Below, piece by piece: positions 1-8,900 of a stretch of 64,000 nucleotides of DNA. The number at the start of each line of letters is the position of its first letter. The first letter of the stretch is position 1. The translations under genes were made by a program, and so were the position numbers. The stretch comes from Chondrilla cf. caribensis (lineage: Eukaryota > Porifera > Demospongiae > Chondrillida > Chondrillidae). Below the pieces are notes generated by a model, which was given only the letters and a program-made list of their open reading frames with translations, was not told where the DNA came from and made no database searches. Location: the NCBI GenBank assembly GCA_964020155.1, contig OZ026564.1, positions 1,617,174-1,681,173 on the forward strand, written 5' to 3'.

Positions 1-731
1 GTGATAAATATTTGGAAGGAACTTTTGAGAAACTGGAATAAAGGTTCTATATACCTTTGAACAATTTCGATCGAATCATGTACATACACCATGTCTTTAG
101 TGATGACTACCTTTAAAGCATTATGACTATTATAATATTTTAAACAGCTCACATATTAGATAAGTTAATCTTTTTCCATCTAATAGTATACAGATCGTTC
201 ATTCCTTCTTCTACCTTAGGGCACTTTCATGTACATTGGGACTGTTCTGATGGGCCAGACTACCGCCAGACCGTAGCACTCGCCGAAAGTGAGCAGAAAA
301 GACTGTCACAGTATCTGGTTATGGCAAACAAGAGTAAACTATATAGATCACTTGCCTAAAGACTGGTTACTTGAAATGTATCGCTCTTCTATACCAATAA
401 ATTTGCAAACCTTCCATGGGATTCCGAAACAAAGTTAATTCACTAATGTGCACACTTACAGCAGTCAAAAATACAACCTTAAGCCAAGTCAAGGATACAA
501 GCTCAAGACGTACGTAGCTAACGTTTAAAGTGGAAAGAAAGAATATTCCGACGGGCTCCATCGCGCCTTTCCGAAATACAGTGCGTTCATTACATTGATT
601 GATATGATCATTTGAGTTACAATGTAAGCATTTAAAGAGTATTCTTCACGATCTAACTCAGTTTGACTGTGTACCGTACCTATAGTATATCTGTGTAGCT
701 ATCCGTATGTGAAATTGCAAGTGGACATTAC
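1..731. other. Left edge and presumed intron of the reductase-like gene
   Basis: This is AT-rich sequence with no open frame that I recognise on either strand. It lies downstream (minus strand) of the donor at 731/730, so it is probably intron of the gene whose first coding exon is at 732-878. A 64-codon minus-strand frame at 367-561 has no family resemblance and no convincing splice sites, so I do not annotate it. Confidence 0.4.
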
Positions 732-878
732 CTTGTCAGTCAAATGATCGGGTAGGGGAGATCGGTGAACGAAGGCTGATACTTTGTAGTCTTTCTTCAA
801 GGCCGCTTCGATCACGGCAATTCCAGTTCTACCAGTTGCACCAAACACGATCACTTTGGTATTCGTATTGGCTGCCAT
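732..878 (-). CDS. NAD(P)-binding reductase-like protein, first coding exon (partial)
   Basis: This 147-bp exon encodes 49 residues beginning MAANTNTK. A beta strand is followed by the dinucleotide-binding loop GATGRTG (a GxxGxxG motif), then a helix and a second strand ending in FVHR. This is the start of a Rossmann fold of the atypical short-chain dehydrogenase, NmrA or flavin/biliverdin reductase B type, where the Arg after the second strand commonly selects NADPH. The start at 878 is the first Met adjoining the motif; the frame stays open upstream to 1013 and that part is probably 5' untranslated. The exon ends in AAG followed by GTAATG, a good donor. The remaining exons should lie to the left and are outside the window or not recognised. 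The fold is fairly clear, but the substrate and exact family are not. Confidence 0.55.
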
Positions 879-1023
879 TTTTTTGTCACCAAAGAGTGGT
901 GGACCGGGAATCACGTAATCCAAATTCGTCGCTTCAATGTTAGCTTTCTGCTTCCTATTTAATTCACCTGCATTTCCTCGTATGTGTCTGCGTCTGTGTT
1001 CATTTCTGAACACCTACATTATT

Positions 1024-1150
1024 TAATGGTTAAGACATGGGCACGAGGGCATTATGACATAGAAAATACCGAGCCCCGAGGGCGCGAAGCACCCGAGGGC
1101 GAGTGTATTTTATATGTCATAATGCCCAAGTGTCCATGTCTTAACCATTA
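1024..1150. mobile_element. 127-bp palindromic MITE-like element
   Basis: The two ends are inverted copies of each other over about 38 bp. It begins TAATGGTTAAGACATGG and ends with the reverse complement. The centre is a GC-rich sequence with repeated CGAGGGCG-like words. There is no coding capacity. The whole unit would fold into one long hairpin. It looks like a miniature inverted-repeat transposable element or a palindromic repeat; the superfamily cannot be assigned. Confidence 0.6.
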
Positions 1151-1923
1151 TAGCATCCATTTCTAACGCTTTATACTGTTGCTAGCGCTTTATACATTAT
1201 AAAATTGCTGTATAATAGTACTGTTTCTATGGTAACGGATGCTATACTATTATAATGTAGGACCTGTTACCAGTTCACCCTTATTCAGTGATATTATCCT
1301 CACCTGTACCAGTGTTCATCTGCGTTGACATACTCATGTATAGATGCTCAGCTGCATCAACTTGTACATGCCATTACACATGCATACGTATCTGTATAAT
1401 CATTTCATGATCATGCTGTATTCACCTTACTGTCAGCTAGCTGTGCTATAATATGCCCGTCACTAGGTGAAGTGTCTATAGGGTTACTACTATTATTGGT
1501 AGTATTAGTATTAGTAGTAGTAGTAGTAGTATTCATGTACATTGAACAATATGTCATTTATATGCATGTACATACATATATAGTGAGCAATGTACGTACA
1601 TGTTGTATAGTTGTTAATTAGATGTTTCGTAGTTGTCAATGTGCCCTTCCAATGTATGTACATGTTGACATGTCTCCTTATATTCACGTATGTGTACATT
1701 TGACTTGACTAAAATGTGTCAGTCCTATGTACTGACATTTATTCGTTTGTATATGTATGTACATACATGTACAGTGAGCAATGTACGTACATGTTGTATA
1801 TTTACTTAAATGTATTATACAATTGACACTGTATCTTTCCCATGTATGTGCAACAGTGTGTCAATCCTATGTAAAAGTATGCACAGTTAACAGTGTGTCC
1901 TTCCTATGTACGTACCTACATCA

Positions 1924-2185
1924 AACACCTTCCATTATGTAATGCACATTTCCATTATAAGAGAATCAGGCTTGGGTCCACAAATTTGCAAACCCGAAGA
2001 GGCATCAGCTGCAACAGATGCAAGTTCATTGAAAAAAAGGTCAATTAATGATATTAATTTTGTTTTGTGTTTTGAATGTGTAATCATTCTTTGATCTCCC
2101 TCTGATCTTTGTGGGTTTACAAATTTGTGGACCCAAGCCTGATTCCTTTTATAATGGAAATGTACATTACAAAATGGAAGGTGTT
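1924..2185. mobile_element. 262-bp MITE with long terminal inverted repeats
   Basis: The ends AACACCTTCCATTATGTAATG and the reverse complement at 2165-2185 open an inverted repeat. With small mismatches it runs for about 85 bp on each side and includes the word GGCTTGGGTCCACAAATTTG on the left arm and its complement on the right. The unpaired centre is about 90 bp. It has no protein-coding content. It is a non-autonomous DNA element of unknown superfamily. Confidence 0.65.
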
Positions 2186-2589
2186 ATCAATGACAGTTGA
2201 CATTCTTCGTATATAATAATTATAATGCACGCTTTACAATGTGTTATTCCTTTATAATCTACTGACATACTTGTATACACTTCACATTGTATCATTCCTA
2301 TGTTTATACATGTTGTGTGATTGTGTTCTCTATAGGAGTATAATAGAGAACACATTGAGGCAGGATAACTAAACTGATGCGAGATTACTATCATGACGTC
2401 ATACCTGTGGTTAGGGTTTGGTTGCCCAGAATGTTGGTGTCATGTGCATGTGTAAACCATCACTGAAAGACCCACATTTTCTAACCAAGTGCACATTGTT
2501 AACACAAGGCAGGTCTATATTCCAAAGGTCGTGGATACTTTAGTTAACAACGAACTATAATTGCGCAAGTAGAGTTTATTCAAAGTATT

Positions 2590-2751
2590 TGTAACGGGTC
2601 GCCGAAAATCGTCTCACTTTCTTCAACAAATCTCTTCAGAATTATTAAACTTCGAATACAGGAAATCAAAAGACTGATACATTAATAACGGATATACTTA
2701 ATAACCTATGACACAACTCAAACACATATGGCAAACATGTAGTCCTTGACA
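2590..2751 (-). repeat. 3' LTR of the retrotransposon
   Basis: This 162-bp LTR is identical to the copy at 5283-5444. On the element's strand it begins TGTCAAGGACTACATG and ends CGACCCGTTACA. It is followed outside by the target duplication GTATT (2585-2589 on the plus strand). No separate TATA box or polyadenylation signal is evident to me. Confidence 0.92.
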
Positions 2752-2770
2752 CCCCTCCCTCCTTCTCCAG

Positions 2771-4279
2771 TCAAACCGTGTTTGACTCATGGGATTCCAT
2801 ACGCGATAATGCATCAGCGTTGCCATTAGATTGGCCTGCACGATGAATAACTTGGAACTGGAAGGGTTGTAGCGCCAGACTCCATCTCGATAGGCGGTAG
2901 TTGGAATCCTTCAACTGATTAAGCCATTCCAACGCACGGTGATCTGTTTGCACTGAAAATACTCGACCCAGCAAGTAGACCCTGAAAGCCTGCATCCCAA
3001 GCTTGATGGCAAGGCATTCTTTCTCAATGGTGGAGTATTTTTGTTCCCGAGGTAGCAACTTCTTACTGAAATATGCAATGGGATGCTCTTCATCCTGTTC
3101 AGTCTGGCTCAAAACAGCAGCTACCCCTCTATCAGATGCATCTGTTTGTAGTATAAAGGGTAGGTCGAAGTTGGGACTCCGGAGTACAGGTGCCGTACAA
3201 AGGGCGTCCTTCAACTTTTGGAAAGCCACTTGACATTCCTCTGTCCAGGTGATGAGGTTAGGCGATGACTTCCTGGTCAAGTCTGTAAGGGGTGCTGCAG
3301 TCGTGGCATAGCCACGAATAAACTTCCGATAATAACCCGTAATACCGAGAAATGTACGTACCTCCTTTTTGGTCCTCGGAACCTGAAATGTACGGACAGC
3401 TCTGATTTTGTCATGCTCTGGCCGCACTACCCCACTGCCGACAATGTGGCCTAGATAGCGGCACTCTGCCATGCCAAACTGGCACTTCTTCAACTTTGCT
3501 GTCAGTCCCGCTGATTTTAAGCGCTCCAATATGTTCCTCAAATGCTTGAGGTGTTCCTCCCATGTATCGCTGAACACCACCAAATCATCCAGGTATGCTG
3601 CCGAGAATTGTAGTCTACTCAAAATTTGATCCATCATTCTTTGAAATGTAGCTGGGGCTCCACTAAGGCCAAAAGGCATAACCGTGAACTGAAAAAGGCC
3701 CATTGGGGTAGTAAAGGCTGTCTTGTGGCGATCTGCTGCAGACATTGGCACCTGCCAATACCCACGTGTAAGGTCCAAGGCTGATATGTACTTAGCTTCT
3801 CCAATCCGATCTATGATGTCGTCAATTCGAGGCATCGGGTAGGCATCATGTTTGGAGACTGAATTCAGCCTGCGGTAGTCCACACATAGCCTAATAGAGC
3901 CATCTTTCTTTCTGACTGGTACAATAGGCGATGCCCAACAGCTAGTGGAGGGTTCGATCATTCCTGCCTGTAGCATGTCCTGAATTTCCTTGTAGACAGC
4001 ATCTTTGTATGCATGTGGAAGCCTGTATGGTGGTAGCCTCGCTGGTGTTGCTGGACCAGTGTCAATTGCATGTTCAACAATTGTGGTTTTACCTGGTTTG
4101 TTCTTCATTACTTCCCGATATTCGTACAATAGCTTTTCAAGTTCTTGTCGTTGCTTCATATTTAATTGGCTCCCCATAGTTGGCTTATCCTCCGTCAGTG
4201 TATCGTTTTCATTCCACACTGGCATGTCTTCTTCGTTGTCAACATCTGGGCTATCTTCCATGCCCAAATATAGCACCAT
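2771..4279 (-). CDS. pol: Ty3/gypsy pol fragment: reverse transcriptase and RNase H
   Basis: This is an uninterrupted 502-codon frame. Reverse transcriptase landmarks appear in order: the LDLTRGYWQV strand, the MPFGLSGAPATFQ block and the catalytic YLDDLVVFS motif. They are followed by the connection region (FLGITGYYRKFI) and an RNase H domain with the LQTDAS, EKECLAI and QTDHRAL blocks, ending at NADALSR. The frame stops just after RNase H, only about 20 bp from the purine tract, so the integrase is deleted. Upstream of the first Met the frame closes with a TAA two codons away, and gag and protease have been replaced by the GDI insert. The fragment is intact but could not by itself support transposition. 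Confidence 0.93.
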   Translation of the reverse strand: MVLYLGMEDSPDVDNEEDMPVWNENDTLTEDKPTMGSQLNMKQRQELEKLLYEYREVMKNKPGKTTIVEHAIDTGPATPARLPPYRLPHAYKDAVYKEIQDMLQAGMIEPSTSCWASPIVPVRKKDGSIRLCVDYRRLNSVSKHDAYPMPRIDDIIDRIGEAKYISALDLTRGYWQVPMSAADRHKTAFTTPMGLFQFTVMPFGLSGAPATFQRMMDQILSRLQFSAAYLDDLVVFSDTWEEHLKHLRNILERLKSAGLTAKLKKCQFGMAECRYLGHIVGSGVVRPEHDKIRAVRTFQVPRTKKEVRTFLGITGYYRKFIRGYATTAAPLTDLTRKSSPNLITWTEECQVAFQKLKDALCTAPVLRSPNFDLPFILQTDASDRGVAAVLSQTEQDEEHPIAYFSKKLLPREQKYSTIEKECLAIKLGMQAFRVYLLGRVFSVQTDHRALEWLNQLKDSNYRLSRWSLALQPFQFQVIHRAGQSNGNADALSRMESHESNTV

Positions 4280-4343
4280 CGGTTATTCGAGAAGACCTTT
4301 CGATCTCGTAGAATCCTTGATCTCTGTCGCCAGTTGACTCACC

Positions 4344-5378
4344 ATGGATGAAGAATATGATGTTATTGTCCTTGGAACCGGTTTGAAGGAATGTATCCTC
4401 AGCGGTCTGCTGTCTGTGGCGGGGAAGAAGGTCCTTCACATGGACAGGAACAGCTACTACGGTGGAGAGAGTGCCTCTCTGACTCCGCTGGACGATCTGT
4501 TTGTCCACTTCAAGAAGGGCGACAAGGCTCCTGCGCAGTATGGCAGAGGAAGGGATTGGAATGTGGATCTTATACCGAAATTCTTGATGGCAGATGGATA
4601 TCTGGTCAAACTGCTCATCCACTCTGGAGTGACTCGATACTTGGAGTTCAAGAGCGTGGAGGGTAGCTACGTGTACAAGAGTGGTGGGAAGATCCATAAG
4701 GTGCCTGCCACTGCTGCTGAAGCTCTCTCTTCTGATTTGATGGGACTTTTCGAGAAAAGACGATACAAGAGCTTTGTCGAGTTTTGTAACAATTACGATA
4801 CAGCTGACAAGAAGGCAAAGCAAGGGATAGAACCAGACACGCTAATGTCTGATGTTTTCAAGAAGTTCTCTCTGGATGACAATACTCAGGATTTCACTGG
4901 TCACGCTGTCTGTCTATATACCGATGACAAGTACAAGAGTGAAAAATTTTCCCCCACTCTTCGAAGGATCCTGCTATACTCGGATTCGATCCAGAGGTAT
5001 GGGAAATCCCCTTACTTGTACCCCTTGTATGGCTTGGGGGAACTCCCTCAGGGATTTGCAAGGCTGAGTGCCATCTATGGTGGTACCTACATGCTGAATA
5101 AACCCTTTGAAGGTATCACAACTGGAGAGAATGGGGAGGTCACGGGAGTGACTTCAGATGGAGAGACTGCCCGCACTAAGTGTGTGATAGCTTCACCGTC
5201 ATATTTCCCAGACAAAGTGAAGAAGGTTGGCCAGGTTGTCCGATGCATCTGCATCATGAACCATCCCACCCCTATCACCAAATGTAACGGGTCGCCGAAA
5301 ATCGTCTCACTTTCTTCAACAAATCTCTTCAGAATTATTAAACTTCGAATACAGGAAATCAAAAGACTGATACATTAA
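4344..5378 (+). pseudogene. Rab GDP-dissociation inhibitor retrocopy, truncated, inside the LTR element
   Basis: GDI extracts prenylated GDP-bound Rab GTPases from membranes. This frame starts [17 protein letters not shown] in a good context (CACCATGG) and follows GDI family sequence closely: [12 protein letters not shown], the Rab-binding region around [16 protein letters not shown], and [20 protein letters not shown]. Homology runs without a break to about residue 308 of the usual ~447. It then meets the primer-binding site and LTR, which add unrelated residues before a stop at 5378. About 135 C-terminal residues are lost. It has no introns although neighbouring genes have an intron every 100-200 bp, so it derives from cDNA. 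It is antisense to the element. It has no internal stops and could still make a truncated protein or an antisense transcript. Confidence 0.88.
5263..5280 (-). other. Primer-binding site of the LTR element
   Basis: Two bases inside the 5' LTR the minus strand reads TGGTGATAGGGGTGGGAT. Its complement ends in CCA and divides into a 5-nt T-stem strand CCCAC, a 7-nt acceptor strand CCCTATC, a discriminator A and CCA. This fits a tRNA 3' end; the CCCAC T-stem with preceding AT is typical of tRNA-Leu genes. The tRNA identity is an inference. Confidence 0.65.
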
Positions 5379-5444
5379 TAACGGATATACTTAATAACCT
5401 ATGACACAACTCAAACACATATGGCAAACATGTAGTCCTTGACA
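5283..5444 (-). repeat. 5' LTR of the retrotransposon
   Basis: This 162-bp LTR is identical to 2590-2751. It lies upstream of the pol fragment in the element's own direction and directly abuts the primer-binding site. The GTATT target duplication follows at 5445-5449. Confidence 0.92.
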
Positions 5445-5993
5445 GTATTATATCTTGTCCCAGCTGTTTCTCCATCCAGCACATACATATATTATATGGT
5501 TCAAGGGTGTTATCTTCAGAATTGTCATCTAATATATACTTTTAGAATCATAGGAGCATTCACTGACAGTAGATGTACACTCTTCAAGTCAACCCTGTAT
5601 CTTAGACATTTCAAACACACATTTTTTTGTAATATGCATGCCATATCTAAGCCAATTATGCTAATTGTAAATTCATTTATACTAATACATTCAACAGATA
5701 TGATGTGTACCATACTACAAAAACTACTGTTATTCGTGGTCACAGTGGTTACCTCGTGTTACAAGGAATGTAATCAATATCACTCTTGTCAACACCACTA
5801 CATGTGTTTGGCAATGCATAAACATTCCTAATTTCATCTGTGAACTAGACAGCTGGAGATTTGTTACACTAGCCACTCCATTGACTTCGTTATAAACAAG
5901 TTGAGATCGAGTAGTGTGTGGTGCAGTGTGTATACTTCACTCGTGTGTAGTTCACTTTGAAACTCGCTGGGTGTTATTGCCAAAGTACTGGGA
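5445..5993. other. Spacer and presumed promoter of the SRCR receptor gene
   Basis: No gene is recognised. The stretch separates the LTR element from the signal-peptide exon at 5994 and should contain the receptor's promoter and 5' untranslated region. A frame at 5439-5831 has no family resemblance. I could not pick out a TATA box or start site with confidence. Confidence 0.35.
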
Positions 5994-8900
5994 ATGTTCT
6001 ACAGAAAGGCTTGTTTGTTCCTCATTTTTGTTTCTATGGTGACAGGTGAGTCCAGTGTCACGTATACTACCGGGCTAGTAACCAAAGCCAGCATTGAATT
6101 TACAGTTTGACAACAATATATAACATAGCAGTATAGTTATTATCGAGCTGCACCTTCGGGTACAGTGGATTCACGATAATCGGCCACTGCTTTATCTGCC
6201 AAACCTTTTAACCCACCACAATTTCCCAATACCATTATAATGTTTAAGTACCAATGAATATACAGTTAATCCACCAAATTTGTTAATCCACAATATTCTT
6301 TGGAAACTAATTACGGTGGATTAACGAGTTTTCACCGTACTGTAACACGGTAGATATTATATACAGTAGTAAAGGGAAATGTACAGCAATCAGCAGTGAA
6401 TTTCTGTCAATCCACCATTGCTGTATATCCACCAAACCCTATTATCCAATTCATTTTAACAATATAATATACTGCTAATAGTATAATATTATTATGCAAA
6501 CAATAGTAAACAATATGTACGTATATCGTGTTAATCCACCAAACATATTAATCTGCCATATCCTTTGAACATAAATCAAGGTGTATTAAGGAGAATCCAC
6601 TGTATGTACGTATACAGGTGTATATTTTACAGAAACATGCACTCCCAATAGGATTGGAATACTGTATTCCCATACATATCTCCCTAATGTGTGATTAAAA
6701 TGATACGGTAACTAGGCTACATGTTATAGCACTTATTATGAAAACGTACACAATACATATACAAAGTACCCACCCTCATGTATAGGACAATGTCATATTA
6801 TACAGAATACCCACCCTCATGCATAGGACAAACATATACAAAATACCCACCCTCATGTAGTGGACAAACATATACAAAATACCCACCCTCATGTAGTGGA
6901 CAAACATATACAAAATACCCACCCTCATGTATTGGACAAACATATACGAAATACCCACCCTCATGTATAGGACATACATATACGAAATACCCACCCTCAT
7001 GTATAGTACAAACATACAGGAATACCCACCCTCATGTATAGGACACTCATATTTCACAGAACCAGTATGACTCAAGATGATTATATAGTAGGACTAATGT
7101 AATACTTCCCATACATGCGTAACCACCCTGTAACCAGTCTATTACATGACTGAGATTCATCCGTACATTATACACACCGTAGCAGCACATAACTAGACTG
7201 AGCACATAATATTACATTTATTACGAGGAACATGCACATCAGCATGTGGTACATAGTGAGCTTAGTTTATATGTGGGCATGGACACACACATTAACATAG
7301 CTACGCTGTGTGTGTAGGTATGTATGTATTACAGTATGCATGCAAATACAATCTAGGTGAAGATTAATGGTTAATACATTGTGTTCACTATAAAATTGAT
7401 ATGTGTGTGAGTATACAGTCACACTTGCTTAGTATATGTATGTATACCTTAAAGGGCACACCAAATCTGTCCTTTCCGTCAGAGGCATATGCTTACTATC
7501 AGTACTGTTTGATGTAGTGTACATGGGATATAGGGACTGAGTGAGGTGTACTCATGCAGGATCACTAACTAGGAATATGCACTCACCCAGGTACTTGCTA
7601 GGCAAGTTGTCCTGTACATGCACATCAGTACCTGCAGGTGGTCAAGAAATTGAGCACTTTGTATGTTTGTCTATTATGGAAGCTGCATCGTTCCATGTCA
7701 TTGCCTATCAGACTGAGTTTTGTCTGCTTTATAATGTCAGCACACACGCATGATTGCCAGACTATTTACTGTCTGTGTACACGGTAGGACGCAATGGAGA
7801 TGTAAGACTGAGTGGAGGTGGTGCGACATTTAAGGGAAGAGTGGAAGTCCTCTACAAAGACAACTGGAACACAGTCTGTGATGACGAGTGGACGTCTAGC
7901 AACACGGATGTAGTTTGCAAGCAACTGGATTATGATGCAGGTGTTAAGGTGGCTTCGTTTGGTCCTGGCAGTGGTAGGATTCTCCTGGACAGCGTTCAAT
8001 GTGTGGGGAGTGAACCTAACCTCCTGGAATGCGGGCACAACGGTTTTTTCAACACAAACTGCAAACATACTGAGGATGTGGGTGTTGAATGTAAGTCCGT
8101 CACGTACATTATCGTATGTACAAAAAGAGTCTTATGTACCTTGATGTACTGTTGAACCTGTCTAATATGATTACATATATGGGACTTCGTGGCATCTGTC
8201 TAATGTGGTCACCTGTGGGACCTCATATACAGTGGAGCCTGTCTAATGTGATCACATATGGGACCTCATGTACAGTGGGACCTGTCTAATGTGGTCACCT
8301 ATGGGACCTCATGTACATTGGGACCTGTCTAATGTGGTCACCTATGGAACCTCATGTACAGTGGAGCCTGTCTAATGTGATCACATATGGGGCCTCGTGT
8401 ACAGTGGGACCTGTCTAATGTGGTCACCTGTGGGACCTCATCTACAGTGCAACCTGTCTAATGTGATCACCTATGGGACCTCATAAACAGTGGGGCTTGT
8501 CTAATGTGGTCACCTGTGGTCAAGCTACGTATTAATTTCCAAGATTGGTATATAATATGACGTTGTGTTATACTAACCAAGTTGCACCCTACATTGCAGG
8601 GCAGACAAATTTTAATAAAATGGTAACTATAAAGAAGTGGCTGTTTACACAGGTCCCACTGTGTATACTTAATGTATAGAGAAGCCTGTATATAAAGGTC
8701 ATAAAAAGGACCAGTAAAAGGTGACCCCTGAATACAGATATAGTCTTTGGACAAAGGTGTTTTACCGTTATAGAGAAAATGTGAGCGATATCTCAATAAT
8801 GGTCACTTGGAAGGGGTGGTCTTTATAACAGGTTCCCTTTGAATATTATACGTATGTCTTGATCAACAGCAAGGACTACTAGTTGCATCTATAATGGGTT

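Larger units (their letters stand above)
879..2589. other. Intergenic stretch with two palindromic elements
   Basis: There is no supported gene between the reductase-like exon and the LTR element. The stretch holds two long inverted repeats (1024-1150 and 1924-2185, listed separately), a short TAG/TAT microsatellite near 1490-1535, and many TACGTA/ATGTAC-rich words. The promoter of the minus-strand reductase-like gene presumably lies just above 878. Confidence 0.4.
2590..5444 (-). mobile_element. Young LTR retrotransposon (Ty3/gypsy type) carrying a captured Rab GDI cDNA
   Basis: The element is 2855 bp and its coding strand is minus. Its two 162-bp LTRs (2590-2751 and 5283-5444) are identical by eye, run TG...CA, and are flanked by the same 5-bp target duplication GTATT (2585-2589 and 5445-5449). 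On the minus strand the 3' LTR is preceded by a purine-rich tract (about 2752-2768). The 5' LTR is followed, after two bases, by TGGTGATAGGGGTGGGAT, which is complementary to a tRNA 3' end with CCA. Inside are a pol fragment (2771-4279, minus) and a Rab GDI reading frame in the opposite direction (4344 to about 5268, plus). Gag, protease and integrase are missing, so it must be moved in trans. Identical LTRs and an intact target duplication show that the whole chimaera inserted recently as one unit. Confidence 0.9.

Noticed and set aside
367..561. Small minus-strand frame near the left edge
   Set aside because: It has no recognised motif and no splice sites consistent with the reductase-like exon.
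4251..4823. 190-codon minus-strand frame opposite GDI
   Set aside because: It is an antisense shadow of the conserved GDI coding sequence and overlaps the pol start in another frame. There is no homology of its own.
4344..5378. Rab GDI frame as a native single-exon gene interrupted by a transposon
   Set aside because: Identical LTRs with the same 5-bp duplication lie outside both GDI and pol, so GDI is part of the inserted unit. The C-terminal third is missing and other genes here are intron-rich.
6776..7075. Repetitive frames on both strands (PPSCIGQTYTK-like)
   Set aside because: The 36-bp minisatellite has a unit divisible by three, so open frames arise automatically.
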